Notes: generated by a model from the sequence alone, not told the origin. A stretch of 61,245 nucleotides of DNA from an uncultured Eggerthella sp. (GCA_900542065.1 UQLU01000010.1:1-61245); one strand, 5' to 3'; counted from the first letter of the stretch, positions 27,385 through 37,319 are shown. Program-made: numbers and translations.

Positions 27385-28368
27385 ATGTTTTATACTCCTG
27401 CAATCAATAAAGCACTGAAGCTTACCGCAAAAATTCATGCGGATCAGCTTGATAAAAACGAGGTGCCCTACCTTGCACATCCCCTTCACTTGGCCGAACA
27501 GATGGATACTGAAGCGGAAATTTGTGCGGCACTTCTGCATGATGTATTAGAAGATAGCTCTATTACCGCAGAAGAATTAGTTGCGCGCGGCATCCCTGAA
27601 ACCGCTGTAAATGCAATTTTGCTTTTAACGCACGAAGAAGGAGTGCCTTACTTAGATTACGTTAAAGCAATCCAGAGGGGGGACTACGGCAGCAAAACGC
27701 CCGTCAATGACCATGATATTGCACTTGCCCGCCTCTATCATGCAGGTACTCCATCAGTACACCCTTACAATACCAATCCTGATCTTGATCCCCTTACTGA
27801 AGGCGCACGCATTGCCCAGAAAGTAAAGAAGGCTGACCTACGACATAATTCTGAATTGGGACGACTGAGTATTGTTTCGTCGCGCGACATAAAACGTTTA
27901 AAGAAGTACCGCGAAGCACGGGTTATTTTGGGTGATTTGGTTTATAGAGCAAAAACTCCCGTTGGATCTTTTTCGGTAAAAACAAATGGAGAACCTTATG
28001 CATTCCACGCTGAAAAGCATAGCTCCCCTTCGCATGAAGCAGGGCAATACCATGTTGAATACGTTTTTCAGGTTGATGTTCTTGGGTTAGAACAAAATGA
28101 CAAAGTTGAAGCAGTTTACTTCTTTGGCGACACGTTATTAAACTATGAAAGCAACGACACCGCTGTTTGTACTACCTATAAAAAAGGTGCTGCGACCATT
28201 ACCTTTAACGCCTGCACCACCAGCAAATTTACCTATACAGAAAACTACCCATTCCAGCTGTTAACCAGAATGGGTAGTTACAAAATCACGAATGATCCAA
28301 TTAAGTATCGCTTCTATCCTGAAACGCACACTATTGAATATCGTCTTTCTATAGATATAGAAAAGTAG
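27385..28368 (+). CDS. HD-domain hydrolase (RelA/SpoT hydrolase-like) with extra C-terminal domain
   Basis: A 327-residue protein. Residues 1-190 form an HD metal-dependent hydrolase like the ppGpp hydrolase half of Rel/Mesh1: YLAHPLHLAEQ, CAALLHDVLED (HD pair with ED) and KKADLRHNSELGR. No synthetase domain is present. A further 130 residues (195-327) look beta-rich with several Tyr/Phe strands; I do not recognise them. Likely a small alarmone hydrolase or another nucleotidase. GAGGGGA precedes the ATG. Convergent with mscL, with a 3-bp gap. Confidence 0.82.
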   Translation: MFYTPAINKALKLTAKIHADQLDKNEVPYLAHPLHLAEQMDTEAEICAALLHDVLEDSSITAEELVARGIPETAVNAILLLTHEEGVPYLDYVKAIQRGDYGSKTPVNDHDIALARLYHAGTPSVHPYNTNPDLDPLTEGARIAQKVKKADLRHNSELGRLSIVSSRDIKRLKKYREARVILGDLVYRAKTPVGSFSVKTNGEPYAFHAEKHSSPSHEAGQYHVEYVFQVDVLGLEQNDKVEAVYFFGDTLLNYESNDTAVCTTYKKGAATITFNACTTSKFTYTENYPFQLLTRMGSYKITNDPIKYRFYPETHTIEYRLSIDIEK

Positions 28369-28371
28369 CGC

Positions 28372-28860
28372 TTAAGCAACCTTAGGGGTTGGAGCAGCAG
28401 GGTCAGGCAGTTCGCCAGCGCAATGAGGGCAGCGCGTTGCACCTTCCTTGATCTCTTCCAAGCAGAAGGGGCACGTAGGAGGAAGCATTTCAACCTCTAC
28501 TTCTTCTCCGTCCTTTTTCAGAACCTTCTTAGTAAGACCTTTAGTCAAGTCAGAGCCCAAGTTCTGAGCTTTGTTGAATGCCTTAACAATAACGAATACT
28601 ACAGCAGCAACAATTAAGAAGTTAATAACAGCACTAATGAATGCAGAAAAGTCGATGCTTACATCGGTGCCAGGAACAGCAATTGCCAAAAAGCTAGGAA
28701 CCTCTGCACTACCGGTTGCCAGCTTGATAACAGGGTCGATGATGTTGCTGGTCAGAGAAGTAACAACGCCAGTGAAAGCACCGCCGATGATAACGCCAAC
28801 TGCCATGTCCATTACATTGCCACGGTTAATAAATTCTTTAAATTCTGAGATCAAACTCAT
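28372..28860 (-). CDS. mscL: Large-conductance mechanosensitive channel MscL with C-terminal zinc ribbon
   Basis: A 162-residue protein. Residues 1-105 are MscL: EFKEFINRGNVMDMAVGVIIG (first helix, pore) and a second helix INFLIVAAVVFVIVKAFNK. The tail adds CPFCLEEIKEGATRCPHCAG (about 130-149), a double-CxxC zinc-ribbon module absent from the classical 130-140-residue MscL. The channel relieves hypoosmotic shock. What the ribbon binds is unknown. Confidence 0.95.
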   Translation of the reverse strand: MSLISEFKEFINRGNVMDMAVGVIIGGAFTGVVTSLTSNIIDPVIKLATGSAEVPSFLAIAVPGTDVSIDFSAFISAVINFLIVAAVVFVIVKAFNKAQNLGSDLTKGLTKKVLKKDGEEVEVEMLPPTCPFCLEEIKEGATRCPHCAGELPDPAAPTPKVA

Positions 28861-29191
28861 AAGGAAAGCCTTTCTTAACGGTTAAAAACGCCAACGAAAT
28901 ATACTAACAACGACTTGATTCGTCTTATCTGAAAAAACTGGCTACAACAGAAAGTTGAAGCCAGTTTTGTCTTTATTTAACCGATCTTTATTAATCTAGT
29001 CTTTATTTAACTGGTTTTTTGATTGAAGGAGTTTTTCTTTATTGGGTACTATTTGCCTCTGATTCATGCCCTAAGCATCAGCAAATTTTGCTGCATGAAT
29101 TTATGCCGCATGAACTAGACCACGCTAGCATGGAATACGAATCTTACCCACGCAAACCAAGAGCTTACTGAACAGCACTAGCTTAGCTGTC
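28861..29191. other. Intergenic region mscL-pfp
   Basis: About 330 bp. It holds the terminator at 28934-28968 and, next to it, repeated CTTTATTTAAC-like segments (about 28970-29020). I see no ORF or riboswitch. Confidence 0.5.
28934..28968 (-). terminator. Terminator (minus strand, usable both ways)
   Basis: AAAACTGGCT and AGCCAGTTTT form a 10-bp stem with an inner CAAC/GTTG extension. On the minus strand a run of six T follows, so it can end the pfp transcript before mscL. Confidence 0.8.
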
Positions 29192-30400
29192 TTAGCGCTT
29201 ATTAAACGGCACCAGAGTTGCAGGCATGGTGCCTTCAATAATAAGTTTTGGCTCGCCTTCCATGAGCGGCTCAAAATATGCAAATGCATCTTCGGTAATT
29301 CCCTGATAGTTTGGCAAAATCCACTCTTGCGGAAAATGCTTTACTGCATTTGCAAATTCGCTTGCAGGACCTGCGAAGTATTCAGCATTGTATTTACCCT
29401 GAATACCACTGCCGCGCTTAACTCCCACTACCTGTGCGGTAAAAGCAGGATTTACACTGCGCATATGAGCGCTCATCCCCAGCTCATATGCCTCAGTTAC
29501 ATCAACCGAACTTTGAGCAAAGTTACTCGAACGAGCCGCACGAGATAAATCCTGAACAATACCACGGGGAACAATGCCTGCATCAATAATCATTTGCTTA
29601 ATAACTGCTCCTGCTCCACCTAAAACGGCATGAGCAAAACCGTCGTGAGCAGTTTCTCCCGCAGAAACATAACCACCATCGGCATAATGAGCCCCTTCAC
29701 TTACTACAATGTAACATTCGCCCTTTTCGTCGAACTTCTTTTGAACCTCTGCCAAAAATGCTTCTTTGTCGAAGTCAACTTCAGGAAGTACTAGCAAGTC
29801 CACATCACCCGAAACACAGCAGCTTGCAGCAAGCCAACCTGCATCGCGACCCATTGTTTCTAAAACAAATACTTCAGGACGAGTATAAGCAGCGTAGTCT
29901 AAATAGGTTGCGTGGGTAATTTGTGCCGCAATTTTTGCAGCACTAGGAAAACCAGGACAATGATCTACTGGCACTAAGTCGTTGTCCACCGTTTTAGGAA
30001 TGCCAACGAAGCGCTGCAGCATATTGTGATCTGCCGCCCATTGAGAAAGCGCATCAACTGTATCCATAGAGTCATTGCCACCAATATAGAACATAACTTC
30101 AATATCATGTTCGTTCATTACCGAAACTAAACGCTCGAAATCAGCATCGTTTCCGCGCTTTAGTTTGTAGCGACATGTCCCCAGAGCTGACGAAGGAGTT
30201 TGCTTTAAAAGATCAATTTCATGACCCGTTAAGTTAGTTAGATCATAAAGCTTTCCGTCTAGCACGCCTTCAATGCCATAAAGACCACCGTACACATGGT
30301 CATATACTGGATTGAGCTGATTAGCACGAACCACGCCTGCCAAACTAGCATTAATTACTGCGGTCGGGCCGCCCGATTGAGCAACAAGACAGTTCCCCAT
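29192..30400 (-). CDS. pfp: 6-phosphofructokinase, pyrophosphate-type
   Basis: A 402-residue phosphofructokinase. QSGGPTAVINASLAG (N-terminal phosphate loop), GTCRYKL, GGNDSMDT and PKTVDNDL are visible. The GGND in place of the ATP-enzyme GGDG(S/T) points to pyrophosphate as phosphate donor, so the glycolytic step would be reversible. MGRDAGWLAAS contacts fructose 6-phosphate. GAGGAA precedes the ATG. The donor call rests on motif reading only. Confidence 0.9.
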   Translation of the reverse strand: MGNCLVAQSGGPTAVINASLAGVVRANQLNPVYDHVYGGLYGIEGVLDGKLYDLTNLTGHEIDLLKQTPSSALGTCRYKLKRGNDADFERLVSVMNEHDIEVMFYIGGNDSMDTVDALSQWAADHNMLQRFVGIPKTVDNDLVPVDHCPGFPSAAKIAAQITHATYLDYAAYTRPEVFVLETMGRDAGWLAASCCVSGDVDLLVLPEVDFDKEAFLAEVQKKFDEKGECYIVVSEGAHYADGGYVSAGETAHDGFAHAVLGGAGAVIKQMIIDAGIVPRGIVQDLSRAARSSNFAQSSVDVTEAYELGMSAHMRSVNPAFTAQVVGVKRGSGIQGKYNAEYFAGPASEFANAVKHFPQEWILPNYQGITEDAFAYFEPLMEGEPKLIIEGTMPATLVPFNKR

Positions 30401-30593
30401 AGCGTTTCCTCTTCCCTACTACTAGGTTTTCTTCACGCTGGGCACGATGCCGCCACAGCATACTCAAAACACCTGTCATGCTACGCATCGTGCCAGATAG
30501 CTAGCGCAATAAAAGCTATCACTATAGATAGTTTTTATAATAACCAAGCTTCCCTAGAACAGCGGGATAAGATAATTAAATTTATCTAACGTT

Positions 30594-31937
30594 TTAGCTT
30601 GTGGCACCAGAAACCTGCGAGTTATCAACGCGAGTAGAGTCGTCAGGAGTAATAGTCATACTCTGGAAACGGTTCTCCATGTATTCATTATCAAAATTCT
30701 TTGCAAAGAACTGCTCCACTGGTGCATTTTCCGGAATATTAGAAACACGCTGGAACCAGCAGTCAAGCGCCATCAGGGTCATAGCACCATTAACCAGCAT
30801 TAGAGCAGCGCAAATCGTAGTGAACGAATAACGGATTTTCCAAGGAATCAGATTGATCAGCTTCAGCATGTTAGGCAATAAGAATTTGATCCAGATCAAA
30901 CCAAGTAGACCCCAAGCACACATAAACGGTGTTGCGGTTCTGCCACCAGCAATAATTGCAATAGGATCAGGAATACCAAAGATAGTCATACCCGTATAGT
31001 CCCACGCAACAGCACCAAACGATGTTTGCATAAACCAACTAACGAAAAATTCAAATAGTCCACCAATTACTGCTGAAACCAAGAAAATAAGTGCAAAATT
31101 CTTCTTATAAAAACGATTCAGCGCAATGGTCATAAACACCGCGCCAAACCCATAGATAGGAGAAAACGGACCAAACAACATGCCCGCGCGATCCTGATAC
31201 ACACCAGGATCAACAACTACCATGTGTTGTACCGTTTCAATAATAAGGCCGAGCACACTGCAAACCACGAATACCCAAAACAAATTAAAGAAGTTAAGTT
31301 CGATATACCCTTTACCTTCTGGATCTCGACCGAGAGTACCTTCTTTTATTGCTTCACGATCCTCCATACTGCGCAGCTTGCGTTTAAGTTCACGCTCTTC
31401 CAATAGCGAAGGATCAACCGTAACCGAAATAACCAACAGAATAAGCAGCTGAATCGAAGGACCAATCAGGTGCTCTCCTAAACCTTGCAACATAATATCG
31501 AGCAAGATTCGTAAAATCGTCATCACGATAAGAATGTAGGACCAACGCGCTGCGTTACGACGTCGATTTTTTAATAAAGCAATACCAAAACCAATGAGGA
31601 AGCCTGCATTCACCATAATGACAACAAATGAAGCAACCGACAAAATCGTAGAGAGTGTTGGATCTGAACTAATCGAAACAAGATCGGGACGATTTTGAAG
31701 CGCCCAGTAAACCATTCCAACGAAAATAATTCCCATTGGAATTGTTGCTATACCGTCAAGGATACAAAGAACGCCGTACACCTTCATCAACAACGGTGTT
31801 TTCTTTTTTTCTTCTGACGTAAGCAAATTTGGATCAAGGTCGTTTTCGGGTTTATTATTGGTCCCTGATCCTGACGTAATCATTTCGGATCCTGCAGTCA
31901 TTTCAGATTCGGGCTGTGAACCCATCGTTGCCGCCAT
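30594..31937 (-). CDS. Membrane protein with putative ABC-transporter (CmpB-type) C-terminal domain
   Basis: A 447-residue polytopic membrane protein. The Ser/Thr/Gly-rich N-terminus (1-45) is cytoplasmic. Residues 48-180 hold four hydrophobic segments of unknown family, then a charged linker (ERELKRKLRSMEDREAIKEG). Residues 210-400 match the 'putative ABC transporter permease' family, with FVVCSVLGLIIETVQHM and GMLFGPFSPIYGFG. Function is unknown despite the name. GGGAG precedes the ATG. Confidence 0.75.
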   Translation of the reverse strand: MAATMGSQPESEMTAGSEMITSGSGTNNKPENDLDPNLLTSEEKKKTPLLMKVYGVLCILDGIATIPMGIIFVGMVYWALQNRPDLVSISSDPTLSTILSVASFVVIMVNAGFLIGFGIALLKNRRRNAARWSYILIVMTILRILLDIMLQGLGEHLIGPSIQLLILLVISVTVDPSLLEERELKRKLRSMEDREAIKEGTLGRDPEGKGYIELNFFNLFWVFVVCSVLGLIIETVQHMVVVDPGVYQDRAGMLFGPFSPIYGFGAVFMTIALNRFYKKNFALIFLVSAVIGGLFEFFVSWFMQTSFGAVAWDYTGMTIFGIPDPIAIIAGGRTATPFMCAWGLLGLIWIKFLLPNMLKLINLIPWKIRYSFTTICAALMLVNGAMTLMALDCWFQRVSNIPENAPVEQFFAKNFDNEYMENRFQSMTITPDDSTRVDNSQVSGATS

Positions 31938-32120
31938 GCATACTCCCTACGTTTATATTGGAAATATAAACATTCCAACTATTCTAATCAGGTATTGCTA
32001 ATCAATTCTTCTATAGCGAAGTAATGTTTATCAAAAACCAACGTTTCGCTCATCATACCTGTTTAACACAATAGTTCGACAGAGGTTTTGCAAGCGGAAA
32101 GAAATCTGTAACCAAAAGAA

Positions 32121-32144
32121 ACCGCGCCCCTGCTGAAGCGCGGT
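32121..32144 (-). terminator. Terminator of the SDR gene
   Basis: ACCGCGC and GCGCGGT form a GC-rich stem about 20 bp past the SDR stop; on the minus strand TTTCTTTT follows. Confidence 0.8.
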
Positions 32145-32163
32145 CGCAAGAGATAATAGTGTT

Positions 32164-32922
32164 TTACGCTAAAACGAAACCACCATTTGGAGAAATGACC
32201 TGACCTGTCAGGTAAGGCGCAGTCAAGATGTAGCCAAGCGCGCCTGCAATATCAGACGGATCGCCAATATATCCCTGAGGAATAGTTGCTGCTAGCGCAT
32301 TCAATTCATCCTGATTAACGCCACGAAGCATGTCAGTCATAATCATGCCTGGTGCAATAGCATTTACGCGAACACCTTGCGCGGCATATTCAAGAGCAAG
32401 AGCTCGAGTATATCCAATAACGCCTGCCTTAGAAGCACAGTAGTCAGCCTGATTAATAACACCCGTCAAACCACCAACAGAACTGGTAGAAACAATGTTG
32501 CACTGGTTTTCCTTTGTATCGGAATGATTAATCATATAAGGAAGAACCAGATGGGTCATATGCATACCTGAAAGCAAATTGATATTGATAACGTTTTCGT
32601 ATGCCTCTGGTTCAATATCAATCCAATTGCAGTTATTGGTAACGCCGGCATTGTTTACCAAAGCATCAATCTTGTCGCCAAAATGCTCGACCGTTGCGTC
32701 TACCAAAGCCTTGCAGCCTTCAAAAGATCCTACATCTGCCTTAACAATTAGAGTTTCGGTGCCGTACTTTTCCTTTAGCTCTTCTGCAATTTCATCACAG
32801 AACTTGCGGGAAGAATCACTGCGATAGTTAAGTGCAAGGTTGTAACCAAGCTCGCCCAACTTGCGAGACATTGCAGCGCCAAGGCCACGAGATCCACCAG
32901 TAATAATTGCTACCTTTGCCAT
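32164..32922 (-). CDS. Short-chain dehydrogenase/reductase (FabG-like)
   Basis: A 252-residue SDR: cofactor loop TGGSRGLGAAMS, NNAGVT, catalytic Ser in STSSVGG and Tyr/Lys in YCASKAG, plus the C-terminal PNGGFVLA usual for FabG-type 3-oxoacyl-ACP reductases. The substrate cannot be read from sequence; isolation from fab genes suggests a specialised role. GGAGGAT precedes the ATG. Confidence 0.93.
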   Translation of the reverse strand: MAKVAIITGGSRGLGAAMSRKLGELGYNLALNYRSDSSRKFCDEIAEELKEKYGTETLIVKADVGSFEGCKALVDATVEHFGDKIDALVNNAGVTNNCNWIDIEPEAYENVININLLSGMHMTHLVLPYMINHSDTKENQCNIVSTSSVGGLTGVINQADYCASKAGVIGYTRALALEYAAQGVRVNAIAPGMIMTDMLRGVNQDELNALAATIPQGYIGDPSDIAGALGYILTAPYLTGQVISPNGGFVLA

Positions 32923-33167
32923 AGGTATCCTCCTCTAATCCCAGTACCCTTCGGGTAATTTCCAGAGTTTGTGGAATAGAGCCTACCGAGGACACCACAA
33001 AGTACCTAGATTCAATTCGCATATATTATTTCGGGTCGGTTGCAACAAACAAGAAGTATTTAATGGCAGCTTTTATTCAAACATCTAGTCCATTCGAAGC
33101 TCATTGCTTGTAAGCAACAAGGCTCTATAAGGTATAAGGTCTTCCTGCATCGGCTCTCTCTAATGCG

Positions 33168-34589
33168 TTACTTCTTTTTCGCAGCAGCAATATCTTCAGC
33201 AAAAACTCGTTCTAACAGTTTTACGGCATCATTAATTTGGTTTGCTTCAATACTGGCAAAATTTATTACCACATAATGGAATGACCTTGCTGTAGGGTTG
33301 ATGCAATAGTCTGAAAGCATAGCTAAATGCATGCCTAAATGCTGCGCTTCTTGCGATATTTCTTCATCACTAAGCCTTGAATCAACTGAGAGAATTAAAT
33401 GGGTTCCCACATTAATATCATGAACATTTCCAATAGTAACTAAGTCTGATTCCTCTAACGCTTGCACAACCGCTTTGCGCTGTTTGTTGTAGTAGCGGCG
33501 CAATCGATTAATATGACGCTCAAAATAGCCACCCCGAATAAAACGAGCTAAAGCACCCTGTTCAAAACTAGAAACCGTACAAGAATAAAAACTGAGTTGA
33601 CGGGCATACAAATCCATTAATTGTTTTGGTAGCACCATATAAGAAATACGCAACGAAGGTACCAGCGTTTTCGAGAACGTATTAAGGTAGATCACCCGCT
33701 GATTTAAGTCTTGCGTAAACAAAGCCGGTTGCGCACGCCCACTAAAACGAAGTTCCGAATCGTAATCGTCTTCAATTATGTAGCGATGAGAGTCTTCATT
33801 AACCCAACGTAGCAATTCTTTTCGGCGCGAAGATGACATTTCTATTCCGAGTGGAAAATGATTTGCGGGAGATACATGAACAATTTCAGCAGGGCTTTTT
33901 GCTAGTTCATCTACCAATATTCCTTCGTAATCAAGCGGAACATATTCCCAAAGAGTTCCCACGCTTCGTGAAATATCAGCAAGTTTTTTATATCCTGGAT
34001 CCCCAATAGCAATTACTGCACGCGACCCAAACAACTGCAGCAGGCGACTATATAAATACTCTGTTCCCGCGCCAACAATAATCTGATCAGGTGTTGCATA
34101 AATCCCTTTGAATTCGTAAAGATATCGTGCAATAGCTTCGCGTAACTCTGCCAACCCATTGAAAGGAACCGTTTCGAACAACGTTTCATTTCCTTCAGAA
34201 AGTGTTCGACGCATAATACGCAACCAAGCGTCTTTAGGAAAGAGATTAAGACTGCATTTGTTTGCCTTAAAGTCGAAGTCGGGAACCTGCCACATATCTT
34301 CTTCATCGGTTGCGATAGCAAAAGGATTGATATGAACGAGACTTCTTGGAATATGCGCAACATAAAACCCACTACCTTTGCGTGGCTGTACATATCCCTC
34401 ACTCGCTAGAAGATCGTAAGCTTGCTCTACCGTGCTTACACTAATAGAAAGATGTTGGGCCAGCATACGCTTTGAAGGCAGCTTATACCCAGCAAAAAGC
34501 ACACCTCTTCGAATATCGTTTCTAATACAACGGTAAAGATATTCATACTTAGATAGATTTCCACGTTGTTCTAGATCATAGGTAATCAT
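33168..34589 (-). CDS. MocR/PdxR-type GntR-aminotransferase regulator
   Basis: A 473-residue fusion. The N-terminal GntR winged helix (1-75) includes YLYRCIRNDIRRGVLFAGYKLPSKR-type sequence and LSISVSTVEQAYDLLASEGYV. A PLP fold-type-I domain follows, with TFSKTLVPSLRISYM carrying the cofactor Lys. MocR proteins sense pyridoxal phosphate or aminated ligands. It lies downstream of nrdD on the same strand but is separated by a terminator. Confidence 0.94.
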   Translation of the reverse strand: MITYDLEQRGNLSKYEYLYRCIRNDIRRGVLFAGYKLPSKRMLAQHLSISVSTVEQAYDLLASEGYVQPRKGSGFYVAHIPRSLVHINPFAIATDEEDMWQVPDFDFKANKCSLNLFPKDAWLRIMRRTLSEGNETLFETVPFNGLAELREAIARYLYEFKGIYATPDQIIVGAGTEYLYSRLLQLFGSRAVIAIGDPGYKKLADISRSVGTLWEYVPLDYEGILVDELAKSPAEIVHVSPANHFPLGIEMSSSRRKELLRWVNEDSHRYIIEDDYDSELRFSGRAQPALFTQDLNQRVIYLNTFSKTLVPSLRISYMVLPKQLMDLYARQLSFYSCTVSSFEQGALARFIRGGYFERHINRLRRYYNKQRKAVVQALEESDLVTIGNVHDINVGTHLILSVDSRLSDEEISQEAQHLGMHLAMLSDYCINPTARSFHYVVINFASIEANQINDAVKLLERVFAEDIAAAKKK

Positions 34590-34714
34590 CTACGGTTCCT
34601 TACATCCAACCTGGATTTTATTTTAATTATTACTCAAGATTTTCGGGTCACTTTTTATAAACTGACATGGAATAGGCTGACTATTAAATCTAAATGGCTG
34701 AATGGATAAAAGAA

Positions 34715-34740
34715 ACCCGACACCAAACGGCATCGGGTTC
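34715..34740 (-). terminator. Terminator of nrdD
   Basis: AACCCGA and TCGGGTT form the stem; on the minus strand TTCTTTT follows. It lies about 30 bp past the nrdD stop. Confidence 0.85.
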
Positions 34741-34769
34741 TTAATTTGATACTTTATTTAACGAGTAAA

Positions 34770-37319
34770 CTAACGAGCAACAGCCATCAATTCGCTGATT
34801 TCCTTGAATACCGCAGCTGCCCCACCGAATGTCTCAGCATCTCCCGCTGAAGAAACCTTAATCAAAGAGGGAGCCTGCATAAGGTTGAATTGCTTAATAA
34901 GCTCTTGGTTTTCTTCTGCGAACAAGGTTTCATACTGAATGCCCGCTTTGTCTAACTGGGCTGCCGCGAAATGGCAATTAGGGCACGTATGGGTTGCCAC
35001 AAGATATAAACCAGGTTTCAGAGCAGCTTCCACAAGAGGAATTTCTGTTTCTTGAATTGCGGGTGCCGCCATTTGTTCAGCGGCTTTCGATTCAGTGGGT
35101 TCCTGTTTAGTAGCTTCCTGCCCCACACCTTGCGTAGCTTCCGTTGCCACATCACCAGTCTGAGCGCCACGATTAGTCGGAACCGCAGATGCCGCACGAG
35201 CGGTCTGCTCTACTAAAGACGCCATAGCGGCACTGCTTTTAGCAAGCTTAGACGCTTCTACATCGTAAACTTTACGATCCTTGAATTCCTGGCTCTTGCC
35301 ATCATTCCAGTTCTGAACTGGACGATAGTAACCCGTAATGCGGCTATATACTTCAGTCTTTTCATGACAGCAAGGACACTCATATACCTCACCTGCAATA
35401 TAGCCATGATTCTTGCACACCGAATACGTAGGCGAAATGGTGTAATACGGAAGCTTGTAATTTTCGGCAATCTTACGAACAAGCGTTGCTGCCGCCTTCC
35501 AGTCGGGAAGCTTTTCGCCTAAGAATGCATGGAACACCGTACCTGAGGTATAAAGCGTCTGCAATTCGTCCTGAACATCGAGCGCACTAAAGATATCTTC
35601 AGTAAAACCAACGGGCAAATGAGAACTATTGGTGTAATAAGGCGTGCCGTTATCGTTAGCAGTAATGATGTCAGGGAATGCTTCCTTGTCATGCTTTGCA
35701 AAACGATACGTTGTAGATTCAGCAGGAGTTGCTTCCAGATTGTACAGGTCACCATATTTTTCCTGGTAATCGCTCAAGCGCTCGCGCATATGATTCAAAA
35801 CGTCCTTGGTGAACTGCTGAGCTCCTACTTGCGTTAAATCTTCACGCAACCACTTCGCGTTCAGGCAAGCTTCATTCATACCAACCAAACCAATAGTACT
35901 GAAATGGTTATCGAACGTGCCCAAATAACGCTTTGTGTATGGATACAAACCAGCTTCAAGGAACTTAGTAATAACCGTACGCTTAGTCTTAAGCGAACGA
36001 GCTGCCAAGTCCATCAAATGATCAAGACGAGCGTAGAAATCTGCTTCATTTTCAGACTGATACGCAAGACGAGGCATGTTGATAGTAACAACACCTACTG
36101 ATCCTGTAGATTCGCCACTACCAAAGAAGCCACCTGACTTCTTGCGAAGTTCACGAAGATCAAGACGCAAACGGCAACACATCGAACGAACATCGGATGG
36201 CTCCATATCGGAATTAATGTAGTTGCTGAAATACGGAGTGCCATACTTCGAGGTCATTTCAAACAAGAGTTTGTTGTTTTCCGTTTCCGACCAATCAAAA
36301 TCACTCGTAATGGAATAGGTTGGAATTGGATACTGGAAGCCGCGACCATTCGCATCGCCTTCGATCATTACCTCAATAAAGGCCTTGTTTACCATATCCA
36401 TTTCATGCTGGCATTCACCGTAGGCAAAGTCCTGCTCGACGCCACCAACAATAGCAGGCTGATCTTTCAAATCGGGTGGGCAAACCCAGTCAAGCGTAAT
36501 GTTAGAGAAGGGCGCCTGAGTTCCCCAACGACTCGGCGTATTAACACCAAACACGAATGATTCAACACACTGTTTTACTTCCTTGTAGGTTAAATTATCC
36601 GTGCGTACAAAAGGAGCCAAATAGGTGTCGAAGCTCGAAAACGCCTGCGCACCAGCCCATTCATTTTGCATAATACCCAAGAAGTTCACCATCTGGTTGC
36701 AAAGGCTGGAAAGATGACTTGCAGGTTTTGAGGTTACTTTGCCAGGAATGCCGCCTAGGCCTTCTTGAATAAGCTGCTTTAAAGACCAGCCAGCGCAATA
36801 ACCGGTAAGCATAGACAGGTCGTGGATATGCATTTCAGCGTTGCGGTGAGCATCTGCAATTTCGCGATCATATACTTCAGAGAGCCAGTAGTTTGCCGTA
36901 ATAGCACCAGAATTAGAAAGAATAAGTCCACCAACAGAATAGGTGACGGTGGAGTTTTCCTTTACACGCCAGTCTTCTACCTTTAGGTAGCTATCAACAA
37001 GCGCTTTGTAGTCCAAAAGCGTTGCCTTAGCATTACGCACATTTTCACGCTGTTTACGATAAAGAATATAGGCCTTGGCAACATCAGCATAACCAGCATT
37101 GGAAAGTACTTCTTCAACACTGTCCTGAATATCCTCAACCGAAACGATGCCGTCTTTAACTTTTGGCTCAAAATGAGCGGTTACGTTAAGGCCAAGCAAA
37201 TCGATCGTTGAAGGATGGTACTGCTTTTCAAGAGCGTCAAACGCCTTTGAAATAGCAGCAGTGATTTTCGTAACGTCAAAATCTGCGATTTTGCCGTCGC
37301 GCTTTTGAACCTGATACAT
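34770..37319 (-). CDS. nrdD: Anaerobic ribonucleoside-triphosphate reductase with C-terminal thioredoxin-like domain
   Basis: An 849-residue class III reductase that makes dNTPs without oxygen. An ATP-cone is at residues 1-95 (YQVQKRDGKIADFDVTKI). The catalytic core follows; a C-terminal zinc site uses CKNHG and CPCC, and SRITGYYRPVQNWN carries the glycyl-radical Gly. After a low-complexity linker (about 690-765) the last 80 residues form a glutaredoxin/thioredoxin-like domain with THTCPNCHF (CxxC) and APSL. The fused redox domain is a candidate internal reductant. AGGAGAG precedes the ATG. Divergent from nrdG. Confidence 0.96.
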   Translation of the reverse strand: MYQVQKRDGKIADFDVTKITAAISKAFDALEKQYHPSTIDLLGLNVTAHFEPKVKDGIVSVEDIQDSVEEVLSNAGYADVAKAYILYRKQRENVRNAKATLLDYKALVDSYLKVEDWRVKENSTVTYSVGGLILSNSGAITANYWLSEVYDREIADAHRNAEMHIHDLSMLTGYCAGWSLKQLIQEGLGGIPGKVTSKPASHLSSLCNQMVNFLGIMQNEWAGAQAFSSFDTYLAPFVRTDNLTYKEVKQCVESFVFGVNTPSRWGTQAPFSNITLDWVCPPDLKDQPAIVGGVEQDFAYGECQHEMDMVNKAFIEVMIEGDANGRGFQYPIPTYSITSDFDWSETENNKLLFEMTSKYGTPYFSNYINSDMEPSDVRSMCCRLRLDLRELRKKSGGFFGSGESTGSVGVVTINMPRLAYQSENEADFYARLDHLMDLAARSLKTKRTVITKFLEAGLYPYTKRYLGTFDNHFSTIGLVGMNEACLNAKWLREDLTQVGAQQFTKDVLNHMRERLSDYQEKYGDLYNLEATPAESTTYRFAKHDKEAFPDIITANDNGTPYYTNSSHLPVGFTEDIFSALDVQDELQTLYTSGTVFHAFLGEKLPDWKAAATLVRKIAENYKLPYYTISPTYSVCKNHGYIAGEVYECPCCHEKTEVYSRITGYYRPVQNWNDGKSQEFKDRKVYDVEASKLAKSSAAMASLVEQTARAASAVPTNRGAQTGDVATEATQGVGQEATKQEPTESKAAEQMAAPAIQETEIPLVEAALKPGLYLVATHTCPNCHFAAAQLDKAGIQYETLFAEENQELIKQFNLMQAPSLIKVSSAGDAETFGGAAAVFKEISELMAVAR

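Noticed and set aside
32828..33022. 64-residue frame overlapping the SDR start
   Set aside because: Out of frame with the SDR gene; it contains the SDR ribosome-binding site and N-terminal coding sequence.
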